Source of the DNA: Candidatus Latescibacterota bacterium
Lineage (GTDB): Bacteria > Latescibacterota > UBA2968 > GCA-2709665
Reading direction: 5' to 3'
DNA: 64,000 nt
Assembly: GCA_012271065.1 (NCBI GenBank)
Contig: JAAXHE010000238.1
Location: 4,929-68,928, forward strand
The notes beneath the pieces are model-generated. The model saw only the letters and a program-made list of their open reading frames with translations, was not told where the DNA came from and ran no database searches. The first letter of the stretch is position 1. Each line of letters begins with the position of its first letter. Below, piece after piece: positions 52,780 to 62,308 of the stretch. The position numbers and the translations under genes are program-made.

Positions 52780-53889
52780 CTATATTGCTACGGGCTCCAA
52801 TCCGTCCGCGGACCGTTGCCTGTTTACATCGTCAATCCGCCAGGGAACCACGGAACCGTCCTCTCTGTAACGATTATAGTAGCCGTCCTCATAACGGGCG
52901 ATCGGCATCAATACCGTCCCCGATCGAATCTGCGCCAGCGCCTGCGGGTCCATCGTCCCGCCATCCGCCAGATCCGCCACCTCGATCTCATCCAGCCTGT
53001 TGCTGCCCAGTCCGCGCTGGGCTGCAAATCTGAGATAGGGTGTCGTCTCGGGGTCCAGGCCCATCAGGTACGTCGCAACGGCATCGACGTGCACCTCGTT
53101 CTCGCCGATCAGGGTCCACCCCAGCGGATAATTTTCGCCCTCGTTGAACGCGGTACCGTCCCGTCCGATAAGCCCGTCGACCATGCAAAGCCGGGGAATG
53201 TCCAACGATCGCAGGGCGGCCACCAGGTCGCACAATTTATGGTAGAACCGGTCTTCAAACAGACTCAACCCGCTGTCCGTCAGCCGCCAGATCCCGTTCT
53301 CGTGCGGCCGGTCAACGTCCTGTATATGACACAGGTGGCGTTCCGGCCGCGCCAGGATACCCATCAGATTCTTGATTGCCAGGGTCGTACATCCCAGGTT
53401 GTGGCATTTCGCCAGCGGCACATTGAAGAAGAACGCGCAATCGGTCACGTCCCGATAAATCGGATAGGCTTCGAATACAACCCCCCCGGGCACCGGAACA
53501 TTCCGGCTGGGGCGGTCGTTCAACTCGGTTAACGTCAACTTTCGGCTGTCCGCCATCCTCGTGTACCCGGCGCCCTTCCACGTATTGCCGTTTTCCGGCT
53601 GCTCGCCGGATTGTCCGTCCGCAACCACCAGCCTGCCGGCGTCGACGCCTTTCTCCACGAGCGCGTCGGCCATCCCCGCCAGAAATCCCGGGTGGGTCAC
53701 GATTCGTTTCTCCGCGGGAAACAGGACCGTTGCATTCGGCTTGAGCAGTATGGTTCCCTCTTCCGGCACCGCAAGGTCCACGCGCCGTAACGCCGCGTGG
53801 GCAAGGTCTCTGTATGCCTCGAACGGCGCCTCGTTTCCCTCGATCCCGGCTCGAAACAGGTAGACTCTGTCACTGTCCGTTCGCATCAT
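52780..53889 (-). CDS. DUF362 domain protein
   Basis: 369 residues from ATG 53889, with GGAAGAG just upstream (53886 is an alternative start). Conserved stretches include ILLKPNATV, FFFNVPLAKCHNLGCTTLAIKN and MGILARPERH. DUF362 proteins often carry a ferredoxin domain, which is missing here, as the cysteines are few. Function is unknown; some members act in anaerobic or cofactor metabolism. The longer frame back to 54054 has no support. Confidence 0.85.
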   Translation of the reverse strand: MMRTDSDRVYLFRAGIEGNEAPFEAYRDLAHAALRRVDLAVPEEGTILLKPNATVLFPAEKRIVTHPGFLAGMADALVEKGVDAGRLVVADGQSGEQPENGNTWKGAGYTRMADSRKLTLTELNDRPSRNVPVPGGVVFEAYPIYRDVTDCAFFFNVPLAKCHNLGCTTLAIKNLMGILARPERHLCHIQDVDRPHENGIWRLTDSGLSLFEDRFYHKLCDLVAALRSLDIPRLCMVDGLIGRDGTAFNEGENYPLGWTLIGENEVHVDAVATYLMGLDPETTPYLRFAAQRGLGSNRLDEIEVADLADGGTMDPQALAQIRSGTVLMPIARYEDGYYNRYREDGSVVPWRIDDVNRQRSADGLEPVAI

Positions 53890-54196
53890 GGTCTCTTCCC
53901 TCGTGGGTGAATGGACTCGTCTGCCCTGTATGGGGAGACAGTGGATCGTTCGTTCGACTTGACTTACCTGCCCTCGACGGCGCCAATTGAATATCGGCAG
54001 GCACCCATATTGCAGGTCCTTATCGGACACCTTGAACGCTCTTGATTTCAACAATTGTTCAGCATATATTCACGGGGTCACACACGCAAATTTCGACCGT
54101 TTGTCTGGGGTCATGGAAATCCGACTCAACGCTGAACAGTTGCCATTGTGGCGGATTTTCGCTAATCTTTGGATTGTTGGGTCGATATCTGCAAGA
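53890..54196. other. Divergent intergenic region
   Basis: About 305 bases between DUF362 (minus) and DUF4160 (plus). The ORF that spans it (from 53987) reads into DUF4160 but lacks coding character and a ribosome site. I see no clear promoter pair; a TTGACT at about 53958 has no good partner. Confidence 0.5.
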
Positions 54197-54433
54197 ATGC
54201 CAACTATCAGAGACATTACCGGTCCCTATCGATTCTTCTTCTTCAGCTTTGACTGCAACGAACCGAAACATGTACACGTTCAGCGGGAAAAGCGGATCTG
54301 TAAATTCTGGCTCGAACCGATCAGTCTTTGCAGGAATCAAGGTTTTTCACCCCATGAACTCAACCGAATTCGTCGAGCAATCCGTGCGAATTTAATTCTG
54401 ATCCTGGAGAACTGGAATGAACATTGCGGGTAG
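54197..54433 (+). CDS. DUF4160 protein
   Basis: 78 residues from ATG 54197, the point at which family similarity starts (MPTIRDITGPYRFFFFSFD). The family core EPKHVHVQREKRICKFWLEP is intact, with the conserved His pair in KHVHV. DUF4160 and DUF2442 are typically adjacent, as here, and have been treated as a toxin-antitoxin-like pair; neither activity is established. The gene overlaps DUF2442 by 17 bases. Confidence 0.83.
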   Translation: MPTIRDITGPYRFFFFSFDCNEPKHVHVQREKRICKFWLEPISLCRNQGFSPHELNRIRRAIRANLILILENWNEHCG

Positions 54434-54683
54434 TCCGGAACCGAGAATTCAGCTTATCCGGGTTACTGATGACTCCATCACAGCTGACTTTGTTGACGGT
54501 CGTACAATCAGTGTTCCTCTTGTCTGGTCGTGGCGGCTGTCGGAAGCCACACCGGAGGAACGCGCCAATTACGAAATAATCGGCGATGGGATCGGGGTCC
54601 GCTGGCCCGATATCGATGAGGACTTGAGCGCTCAGGGCATGTTGGCAGGCGTTCCGGCTCGCCCTCCCAAACACAGGGTCTGA
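54417..54683 (+). CDS. DUF2442 protein
   Basis: 88 residues with ADFVDGRTISVPLVWSWRL and GIGVRWPDIDEDLSAQGML, the family pattern. It begins inside the DUF4160 gene, so expression is coupled. It is the presumed partner of DUF4160. The C-terminal PPKHRV is a little shorter than in many relatives. Confidence 0.87.
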   Translation: MNIAGSPEPRIQLIRVTDDSITADFVDGRTISVPLVWSWRLSEATPEERANYEIIGDGIGVRWPDIDEDLSAQGMLAGVPARPPKHRV

Positions 54684-54788
54684 ATCAGTCACTCCGTTTC
54701 TTTTGGTGGCACAATGCCGCGGTTCATATGCAGGTATGGATGATGCGCTGTCGCCGTTGCGCCCCGGATTCTGCAAGATGTCCGCTCT

Positions 54789-55556
54789 TCACCCGATCGC
54801 GTCCAGAACGACCTCCCGGCTTCGCTTGAGCGCATCGAGCGGATCGGGCAATTCCGGATGTAACTCCAGACTCAGATTCCCTCGGTAACCGATATCGGTA
54901 AGCGCGGAAATCGTATCGGCCAGCGCTGCATCGGTCAGAATGCCGTCCGTCAGAGCCAGATGCAGGTCGCGCGAGCCGTCATTGTCGTCCAGATGGACAT
55001 ATCCCAGCAGCGGTCCCGCTTCTGAAATCACGGCTGCCGGATCTTCGTCAGACATCTGCGCATGGCCGATATCCAGCAGCAGGAACAGGTTGGGATGTCC
55101 CACATCCCGCAGGAACGCAATCGTCCGCGCGGCGGTAGGCAGCGCCGAGCCCGGGAAATGTTCCACGCACACCCGCACTCCCATTTCGTATCCCCGTTCG
55201 GCCAGCTTCTTCAATTCCTCAGCGTACCGGTTCAGAGCCGACCGGTCTCTATCCGGAACGACGTACGCGGTGGACGCGCCCAGCGCTGCGCCAAAGGCCA
55301 GCGTCCGTTCGAGATAGGTTGCGGCTGCCGATCGGGAGTCCCGTTCGGGGCTGCTCAGCCGGGCGCCTTCCGGCATACCGTACGATGCCGCGATACAGGA
55401 AACCGAAAGCCCGTGCTCCCGGATGTTCCGCCGTGCTCCGTCAGAAGAAAAAGCGAACGGCCTTACGTCGATCCACTCGAACCCCAATGCGGCCGCATGG
55501 GCCGGGATCGCGATTTCGGTGCCGCTGATGGCCCAAACACAGCACGCAAGGTTCAT
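54789..55556 (-). CDS. Sugar phosphate isomerase/epimerase (TIM barrel)
   Basis: 255 residues of the AP endonuclease 2-like TIM-barrel family: LGFEWIDVRPF, VRVCVEHFPGSALPTAA, LFLLLDIGHAQMSDEDP and a metal-site EL in LSLELHPELPD. Its ATG overlaps the epimerase stop (55553-55556) by four bases. The substrate cannot be read; its operon partners suggest breakdown of a complex polysaccharide. Confidence 0.87.
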   Translation of the reverse strand: MNLACCVWAISGTEIAIPAHAAALGFEWIDVRPFAFSSDGARRNIREHGLSVSCIAASYGMPEGARLSSPERDSRSAAATYLERTLAFGAALGASTAYVVPDRDRSALNRYAEELKKLAERGYEMGVRVCVEHFPGSALPTAARTIAFLRDVGHPNLFLLLDIGHAQMSDEDPAAVISEAGPLLGYVHLDDNDGSRDLHLALTDGILTDAALADTISALTDIGYRGNLSLELHPELPDPLDALKRSREVVLDAIG

Positions 55557-56566
55557 ACCGGCGTCTCCCGCATACGAATCGCGTCCTCCACCATATCGTA
55601 AACCGTGTAACCGGGTTCGTAGCCCAGCAATCGTTCCGCCTTGCCGCTGGTGATATACCAGGGCCGTCGCGCGGTGGGAATGCAGGCCTTTACATAGGGC
55701 AATTCCAGCCGAGCAGCCAGAAAGTCAACGAACGCCTCCGCGCAATGCGGTTCGCGGCCTCCCATATTGAACACTTCTCCCACGGCCGCCGCTGTCCCCA
55801 GTACGCGGATACATCCCGCGGCGATATCACGGGCGTCCGCCCACTGCCTGACCTCGGGGTTACGGTCGCGATCCGCGTAGACGACAAGCTGCTCGCCACC
55901 GGTATCAAGCGCTTCCAGAGCCGACCGCGTCTTCAGTTGCGCTCCATTCGTCGGTGCCATCGCTCCGGCGTGGGCGATCGCCGCACGGAGAAACAACCAG
56001 CGCGCGAACACGCTGTCCGGATTGACGAGTTCCCGGGCATCCGCTGTTGCTCCGAAGCGCAGGACCGTTACGGGAATCCCAAAGCCGCGGCTGAAGCTCC
56101 AGCAGAGTTCCTCCGCGCCAATCTTGCTGGCGCCGTAAACCGAACCCGCCAACAGGGGATAATCTTCGTCCACGGGAAGGTACCGGGCGTCCTCATCCGG
56201 TTTCTCCAAATAGACGGCATCGCTGCTGGCGTAAACAAAGTGGGCCAGTTCGGGGACCCGGTCGCGGACTGCTTTCAGCAGGTGGTACGTACCCTCGACG
56301 TTGACCCGGACGAATTCCTCCTCGGGGCATCCTCGCGACGTCAGCGCGCCGGCGAGGTGAAAAACGGCTTCCACGCCGTCCACCGCGGAACCGAGAGAAG
56401 CGGGTTCCTCGAGCCGTCCGAAGACGACTTCCACGCCCGATGGCAGATCCGCCACCCGGTTATCGTGAGGCAGCACCAGCGCCCTGACGGCATGCCCGGC
56501 ATCGGTCAGCGCGCGCACCAGGTGTCGCCCGATTCGCCCGGTCGCCCCTGTCGCAAGAACCCGCAA
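55553..56566 (-). CDS. NAD-dependent epimerase/dehydratase
   Basis: 337 residues. TTG start at 56566 with AGGGAGG 8 bases upstream. GATGRIGRHLVRAL binds NAD, and the catalytic YGASK lies at about 144-148 (GSVYGASKIGAEEL). It is an extended SDR; a sugar-nucleotide or sugar-lactone substrate is possible. It sits between the isomerase and the toroid gene in the same operon. Confidence 0.9.
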   Translation of the reverse strand: MRVLATGATGRIGRHLVRALTDAGHAVRALVLPHDNRVADLPSGVEVVFGRLEEPASLGSAVDGVEAVFHLAGALTSRGCPEEEFVRVNVEGTYHLLKAVRDRVPELAHFVYASSDAVYLEKPDEDARYLPVDEDYPLLAGSVYGASKIGAEELCWSFSRGFGIPVTVLRFGATADARELVNPDSVFARWLFLRAAIAHAGAMAPTNGAQLKTRSALEALDTGGEQLVVYADRDRNPEVRQWADARDIAAGCIRVLGTAAAVGEVFNMGGREPHCAEAFVDFLAARLELPYVKACIPTARRPWYITSGKAERLLGYEPGYTVYDMVEDAIRMRETPV

Positions 56567-56585
56567 GATGAATCCTCCCTGGATG

Positions 56586-57590
56586 TCACGTCCGGGACGT
56601 CATACCGCCTATCAGCGTGTCCACGTGCATGACGAATTCCAGCGTCAGTTCGATGCGCGATCCCTGTGTCTCGTATCCGGGCCAGTACCAGCACCCTGCC
56701 GGCTTCTGCGTCTGAATGTACCAGTCCCCCATGCGCCACGCCCAGTCCAGGTAAACAGGTTCGCCGGTGAGCTGATACAGGAGCGAACTTCCCCAGCTGC
56801 TCTTGCAGACCTGGGCATACTTGAACTGTGCATCCGTCGCCGCCATCGAGAAGGCCTGATAGCGCCGCGCGAGCGCGAGGTATTCGGAGCGGGGTTCCGC
56901 AAGGTAGAGACGGCACAGGAATCCGGCCGCAATGCCCCCAACCGTCCAGCGCTGCGGCCGGTCCACCCGGTTCTCCACCACGTGCCAGAAGCCATCGTCA
57001 TCCGAAAAATCGGTAATCACACCGCCTTTTCTGCAGGACCAGGTATAATAGAACCGCTCGGGCAGATCCGGCTGCGCCGAGTAGATTCGCCGCAGGAACC
57101 GGTAAACAGATCGCGCGATATTCAGGCGACCGGTCGCCAGACACGCCAGTCCGGGGCCGCACGCGTACGGAATATCCATGCGGTCGCTCATGCCGCCATC
57201 GGCCATGCGGTCGTTGTGAAAGCCGCCGGATTTCCGATCCTGCCATGACAGCAGGTCCGGCATCAGCCCATAGCTCAGATCGTACTGCCGCGCGAGATGC
57301 GCGCCGACGATCAGCGTCGCATTCCGATAGGCGTACGCATCGTCAAACACGCGGTAGGGCCCCTCGATCCTGCCCTGTTCGGTCAACATCTCCCGCCGGA
57401 TCCAGTCGCAGACCGCCGCCGCGGTCGCGGTTTCGCCAAGAACGGAAAACGTCCACGGCGCCCGGTAGAAGTGAAAGCCCTCCGCCGGGTCTCCCACTGA
57501 CCCGTCCGCATTCCGATGGCTCAATAGCCATGCCACGCCGTTTCCGCGAGCCGCTATGAGCGCTGTGATCGTCTTCTGCTTGCTTATCAT
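56586..57590 (-). CDS. Alpha/alpha-toroid (prenyltransferase/squalene-cyclase-like) protein
   Basis: 334 residues from ATG 57590, which overlaps the upstream stop by one base (TGATG). It contains AWLLSHRNADGSVGDPAEG, the repeat-type loop of prenyltransferase/oxidosqualene-cyclase folds, and several aromatic helices. No DxDD cyclase motif was seen. In this setting it more likely acts on sugars (like a glycoside hydrolase toroid) than on terpenes; that is an inference. Confidence 0.68.
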   Translation of the reverse strand: MISKQKTITALIAARGNGVAWLLSHRNADGSVGDPAEGFHFYRAPWTFSVLGETATAAAVCDWIRREMLTEQGRIEGPYRVFDDAYAYRNATLIVGAHLARQYDLSYGLMPDLLSWQDRKSGGFHNDRMADGGMSDRMDIPYACGPGLACLATGRLNIARSVYRFLRRIYSAQPDLPERFYYTWSCRKGGVITDFSDDDGFWHVVENRVDRPQRWTVGGIAAGFLCRLYLAEPRSEYLALARRYQAFSMAATDAQFKYAQVCKSSWGSSLLYQLTGEPVYLDWAWRMGDWYIQTQKPAGCWYWPGYETQGSRIELTLEFVMHVDTLIGGMTSRT

Positions 57591-60500
57591 CAAGAGCCAT
57601 CGCCGTCTGAAAATAGCACCAGGTCCGGAATCTCCAGCCAATCGCCAGCGCCGACCATGGCGACCGAATACCTGGGTCCGGCGTCGCCGTCGGCCACCGG
57701 GAAGTCTTGCATCGTCATCGGTCGTCTACCTTCGCGGTCGATCCGCCAGCCGCCGTCCTCCTTCGCGGCCAGCCGTCCCTGCGGTTCTCTCAGGCTGTTC
57801 AGCAGGGTCATACCTGCGTGCGCGTGCGGATTGGACGCGCTCGTGAGAAGGCGGTCGGCACGCACATCCAGCACCGGCCCGCCGGCCACGTTCACGTCTT
57901 CATCCCCGATAGAGAATCGCCGTCGGTCAATCACTTCCGACAACGTTACGCTGTCGGAGAATCCATCCGAGACCACCGGAATGGCCTGTCCGGCCCGGAG
58001 GGTGTCCTCGATCACGGCGTCGGCGAGTTCGATGGTCCCGCGCCCGTAATCCACGGACGCGATCCGGTTGCGGCGCATTCCCTCTCCCTCCAGCCGCAAA
58101 CCGTCCGTCTCCAGCGTCCTGCCGTTGAACAGCATCGCCCGGACGGGCCGACCCGTTTCGTCCAACGCCAGAATCGCCAGCTGTCCGGCTATTCTGATGT
58201 CGTTCTGCAGCGTATACGTCCTGTCCGCGTCCAGGGCGTGGAACAGATAGTGCGTGCTCCCGTCGTCCAGGTCCACCCTGACGGCGGCCGCCTGAAAACC
58301 GTCCGGCGTCAGTTCTATCCGTGTCACGCGACGGATCCACGTTGTCTCCCTATAGGGTTCGAATACCGTGGCGAACACGCTGGAAAGATTGGTTCCGGTC
58401 CGCCTGCGCACAAGGAACTTCACGCTCTCGGGCAGGTACTTGTATTTCTGTACCGGTCCATCGCACGCGAACAGCTCCTCGTCTCTTCCAATCAGATGGG
58501 CCCGAAGCCCGATGCCCCGCCACGGGCGTTCCGGCTGGCCTGCAATGGGCTCCGTAAGGCGCCATTCAGCGGTCGCCTCTCCGGTCAAGTTTCCTTTCTG
58601 AACATTGTACAAGAACTGGTAACCGCTGCCCCGGTAACCCGTGTATGGCACGCTTGACAATCGCTTGTCCTTCAGACCGGGGTCGTCGTAGAACTGCTCG
58701 TAGGGCACGTCCTCGCCTGCCAGCGTGCCCGGCTTCCGGACCGGACCCAGCCCCGGCTGGCAGTCGAACGCCGCCTGATTGCCGTGAAGCATGAAGTCGT
58801 GCTGCCGTCCCCCGTCCACGTGAAACGCGTCGAACAGGTAGTGCTGTCCGCGTGCGGCTTCAACCAGCACGTTTGCCCGTCTGTAGACATCGACCCTTCC
58901 GGCATAAGCCCCCTCGCAGGAAGCATCAACGGCCTGAGCGAATCCCTCCATAACCAGTCCGTGAAGCCGTCCCGGCCCGCGACCCTGCCTCACTTCATCG
59001 ACCACAACCGTGTTGTGCGCCACCGTATTGGTGAAAAAACCCGCGAGCCGGTGATTGAAGGCGTCCGTCTGTTCCGGGTATCCGATGTCGGTCAACAGCG
59101 CGTTGTCGTGTGAGAATAGCAGGATGTTCAACTGGTCGAAATGCCGGTGGGCCTGGTGGTCGCCGTAAAAGAACGAGACGGCCGACCGGTTCGTTTCGTC
59201 GCCGCACTGCAGATTGGCCATTCCATACGCGGGAAAATGGCAGGACCGCAGACCGATCTCCGGTTTTGTGCCGTCCGGCCCAGCCGGGACCTGCGCCTCA
59301 ACGGGCATGCTGAAGAGGTCCTGGCGGGCGCCCGGCTGCGTTTTCAGGACCCAGGCGAGGCGGGCGTCGTCCACATACGGCAGCGCGAGTTGACATACGG
59401 CCGGCTGCCAGGCGCTCCGTTGCGCAAACATGTCGCCAGAATCTCCGGTGGAAGGGGTGAATTTTCCCGCAATGCAGACGTCGAACGCCCAGGAGACCAG
59501 TTTCCCGTACCGTGGGTGTTTAAACAGATTCGCACCGGAATCCACCATCAACGCCGCCAGTTCCGTCAGGTCGTGTACCCAGATCTTGTTGTATTCGAGC
59601 GACTCATGCGGCATGCCGTCGCGGTAGACCAGGTTTTCGAGCGCATCCCGCAATCCCATATCCGTGGCCATCACGGGATCCGGATTCGCCAGAACGTATT
59701 GAACCATCTCCTCGCTGCGAGGACGGCCTTCGGAAGCCGCCAGCACCTGTGCCAGCGTCAGCAGCGCCTTCTGGTGCATTCCGTAGTTGCCTCTGATGCG
59801 CCCACCCGCCGCGTCCAGAATGCACCTGGCTGCCTCGCACAGCAGCCGATCCCGGATCGTGGCGTGGATCTCCGGGCCGTTCCTGTCCGCGAGACACTGG
59901 AGTTCGGTGTCGGTATTCAGATAGGGCCGTACCGCGTCGTAAGCGATCGCGCAGGTATGCGGGGGACGCGTCTCCCAGATCCTGTTGAACAACTTGCCCG
60001 TATATTCGGGATTGTGTTCCTTCGATTCCCTGGACTGTCGTTCGTACTTGTAGTCGGGGTAATACTCGGCCAGTTGCCACAGCAGAAGCGCACATTTGTG
60101 GGCGAACCGTTTCGCGTTCTCTTCTTCGTCATCCAGCACGGCCGCCTGTCCCAGGACTTCGATCGCTTCCATCAGGAACCGCATCATGCTCCAATGCGCG
60201 TAATAGGCCACGAACCAGTAGTTCGCCGGTACCGGGTCTCCCGGACGATGCCACCCCCAACCGTCATCGGCGTACGGACCGGTCAGCAGAGACCTGTCTT
60301 GCATTCCCGTGGCGAGGAATGCCTCGAAGTCGTTCGATGGATACGTCTCACCGCCCACGGGACATGTCACTTTATACGGACGGTCAAAGTCGATTATCCA
60401 CCTGTATAGCCCCTGTTCGTGGACCTTGACCCCGTGTACCGGGCACCCGTCGTTGTGTACCTGGTATCCCCGCGGCACCTGAGGGGGTGAAACGAGGGTG

Positions 60501-60739
60501 CGCAGCTTTGCATCTCCGTAGCTGGCCCAATGCTCCGCTTTTTTCAGTATCTCGGCTCTGTGCTCCCGGGCCCAGCCATAGTGCTCCAGATTGTGCCGGA
60601 CCACGTCCATGCGGGCATCGGTATAGTACGTGCGCCTGTCGGAGGCATTGGCCGTACGAACCGCACCCGCTATCATCAGCACGAATATGCCGGTGGCCAG
60701 CAGGCCCGCCGGCAAGACGGCGAAAAAGAAATCCATCAT
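57590..60739 (-). CDS. Heparinase II/III-like protein
   Basis: 1049 residues. A membrane or signal segment at about 5-27 (AVLPAGLLATGIFVLMIAGAV) leads into an (alpha/alpha) toroid half (about 40-490). Residues about 500-760 form the heparinase II/III-type beta domain with FFYGDHQAHRHFDQLNILLF, TDIGYPEQTDAFNH and the catalytic-style NTVAHNTVVVDEVRQG. The C-terminus (to 1049) is beta-rich. It probably cleaves uronic-acid polysaccharide; it is exported or membrane-tethered. It begins a tightly coupled operon (toroid gene at 57590, then epimerase and isomerase). Confidence 0.85.
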   Translation of the reverse strand: MMDFFFAVLPAGLLATGIFVLMIAGAVRTANASDRRTYYTDARMDVVRHNLEHYGWAREHRAEILKKAEHWASYGDAKLRTLVSPPQVPRGYQVHNDGCPVHGVKVHEQGLYRWIIDFDRPYKVTCPVGGETYPSNDFEAFLATGMQDRSLLTGPYADDGWGWHRPGDPVPANYWFVAYYAHWSMMRFLMEAIEVLGQAAVLDDEEENAKRFAHKCALLLWQLAEYYPDYKYERQSRESKEHNPEYTGKLFNRIWETRPPHTCAIAYDAVRPYLNTDTELQCLADRNGPEIHATIRDRLLCEAARCILDAAGGRIRGNYGMHQKALLTLAQVLAASEGRPRSEEMVQYVLANPDPVMATDMGLRDALENLVYRDGMPHESLEYNKIWVHDLTELAALMVDSGANLFKHPRYGKLVSWAFDVCIAGKFTPSTGDSGDMFAQRSAWQPAVCQLALPYVDDARLAWVLKTQPGARQDLFSMPVEAQVPAGPDGTKPEIGLRSCHFPAYGMANLQCGDETNRSAVSFFYGDHQAHRHFDQLNILLFSHDNALLTDIGYPEQTDAFNHRLAGFFTNTVAHNTVVVDEVRQGRGPGRLHGLVMEGFAQAVDASCEGAYAGRVDVYRRANVLVEAARGQHYLFDAFHVDGGRQHDFMLHGNQAAFDCQPGLGPVRKPGTLAGEDVPYEQFYDDPGLKDKRLSSVPYTGYRGSGYQFLYNVQKGNLTGEATAEWRLTEPIAGQPERPWRGIGLRAHLIGRDEELFACDGPVQKYKYLPESVKFLVRRRTGTNLSSVFATVFEPYRETTWIRRVTRIELTPDGFQAAAVRVDLDDGSTHYLFHALDADRTYTLQNDIRIAGQLAILALDETGRPVRAMLFNGRTLETDGLRLEGEGMRRNRIASVDYGRGTIELADAVIEDTLRAGQAIPVVSDGFSDSVTLSEVIDRRRFSIGDEDVNVAGGPVLDVRADRLLTSASNPHAHAGMTLLNSLREPQGRLAAKEDGGWRIDREGRRPMTMQDFPVADGDAGPRYSVAMVGAGDWLEIPDLVLFSDGDGS

Positions 60740-60898
60740 CGTAATTCCCGGTACAGGTTATCTTCAGCCTCGGTCTACGCTGTTGTTCCTGCTCATGCGC
60801 GTGATATATAGGCCGGGGCGGTTCGGGTTGTCAAGCGATTAATCTCAGGCAGGGGGCATTTTACAACGTGGGGTACGCCGAGCGCGCCTGATCGCGAC

Positions 60899-60927
60899 TT
60901 GACAGTGAATGATGCAGATATTATGAT
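60899..60927 (+). promoter_or_regulatory. Sigma-70-type promoter of the 61022 gene
   Basis: TTGACA (60899-60904), 17-base spacer, TATGAT (60922-60927). It is the closest match to consensus in the window and shows this organism uses this promoter type. The start codon is 95 bases after the -10 and has AGGAGG (about 61007) in front. Confidence 0.85.
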
Positions 60928-61021
60928 GCAATGTCGGCATTGTTCTGCCCGCCGGAAACCGGGGCCCGGACATGGACGGACCGCAGGGGTGTCTGCGGTT
61001 TCAGTCAGGAGGTAGTTATTA

Positions 61022-62305
61022 ATGAGCGGATCGAACCCTGATGGACAGATACTGGCGGGTTTCGGGAAGGCAGACATTACGCCCGCGGCGCACGAGTCGT
61101 TTGAAATCTACGATCCCATCTACTTTCGGGCGCTCCACGTTCGGCAGGGCGACCGGCAGGTGACGTTTCTGGCGGCGGACCTGTTCCTGTTCGATGATTA
61201 TTGTTTCGACATGATGGCGGAGGACCTGGCGGAGACGGACGTGGACCCCGCCTGGATCCTCCCGGGCGCAAGCCATATGGGCACCGGACCCACGCTGTTC
61301 CAGTTCTACGTGAATCAGCCCACGGAGGCGTTAAAGGAATTCGGCAACGAGGCGCACTACGCGCGAGCCGCCGCGGAGGCCGTGCGCATGGCCAGGGCCG
61401 ACGTTTCGCCGGCGCGGGTGGCGGTGGGCACGGGCCTGGCGGAAAACGGGCTGCAATACAACCGCCGGGCGCACGATGAGCATGGCAATCTGCGGATGGT
61501 CTCGCTGACGGAGTTTCCCAGACCGCCGGACGATCTTGTCTATGACGCGGTGGATCTCCAGGTGGGCGTCGTGCGATTCGACCGGGACGGCAGGCGGCCG
61601 ATCGCGCTGACGAATTTCGGATGTCATGCGCTGGCTCTGTGGGATCTCCGTGGCAACGTCTCGGCGGACTACCCGGGCGTGGTCGTCCAGGAGCTTGCCG
61701 AAAGGGGGATCGACGGGCTATTCATCCCGGGTGCGCTGGGCAACGTACATCCCGTACGCGAAACGGAAGACCCCTGCGGCCGAATCGGCAGGTCGCTGGC
61801 ACGAACGGCGTTGGAGATATTCGACGGGCTCTCGCCGCAAGCGGACGTGGAACTGGGACGCTTCAAGCACACGATTCAGATTGATCGGCAACCCGTGGCC
61901 GAAGTCGAGGCCGCCCGGAAGGAATGGGAGGCAAATCCCCCCGCCGCAGAGGGACTCGCGCGATACGAATACTGGCTGGCGGAAACGTACCGGGATCGGC
62001 CAACCTGCCGGTTTGATTTTCATGCGGTCGTACTCGGCGACAGCGCTTTGGTCCACTTTCCCGGCGAGCCCTTCGTGGAGACGTCGTTCGCCATTCGTGA
62101 GGCCGCCGCGTTCGACAGGGTTCTGCTCCTGTGCAACCCGTGTCCCGAGGTCGGATATCTGCCAACCGAGCGCGCACGCATCGAGGGAGACGGCGAGGTG
62201 TTGTTCGCGCCGCTTGAGATGGAATCCGAGGCACAGATCCGGAAAGGAGCGATCGCGCTGTTGGAGGAGGCGTGGCGAGAATCAGATTCACGAAAGGATT
62301 CTTAA
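61022..62305 (+). CDS. Neutral ceramidase N-terminal domain hydrolase
   Basis: 427 residues; the ATG at 61022 has AGGAGG 8 bases ahead. The family N-terminal domain shows GFGKADITPA at about 13-22, ASHMGTGPTL, FGCHALALWDLRGNVSADYPG and GALGNVHPVRE. Only the metal-dependent catalytic domain is present and the Ig-like C-terminal part of true ceramidases is absent, as in many environmental proteins of this family. It hydrolyses an amide or related bond, substrate unknown. Confidence 0.88.
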   Translation: MSGSNPDGQILAGFGKADITPAAHESFEIYDPIYFRALHVRQGDRQVTFLAADLFLFDDYCFDMMAEDLAETDVDPAWILPGASHMGTGPTLFQFYVNQPTEALKEFGNEAHYARAAAEAVRMARADVSPARVAVGTGLAENGLQYNRRAHDEHGNLRMVSLTEFPRPPDDLVYDAVDLQVGVVRFDRDGRRPIALTNFGCHALALWDLRGNVSADYPGVVVQELAERGIDGLFIPGALGNVHPVRETEDPCGRIGRSLARTALEIFDGLSPQADVELGRFKHTIQIDRQPVAEVEAARKEWEANPPAAEGLARYEYWLAETYRDRPTCRFDFHAVVLGDSALVHFPGEPFVETSFAIREAAAFDRVLLLCNPCPEVGYLPTERARIEGDGEVLFAPLEMESEAQIRKGAIALLEEAWRESDSRKDS

Positions 62306-62308
62306 CAG

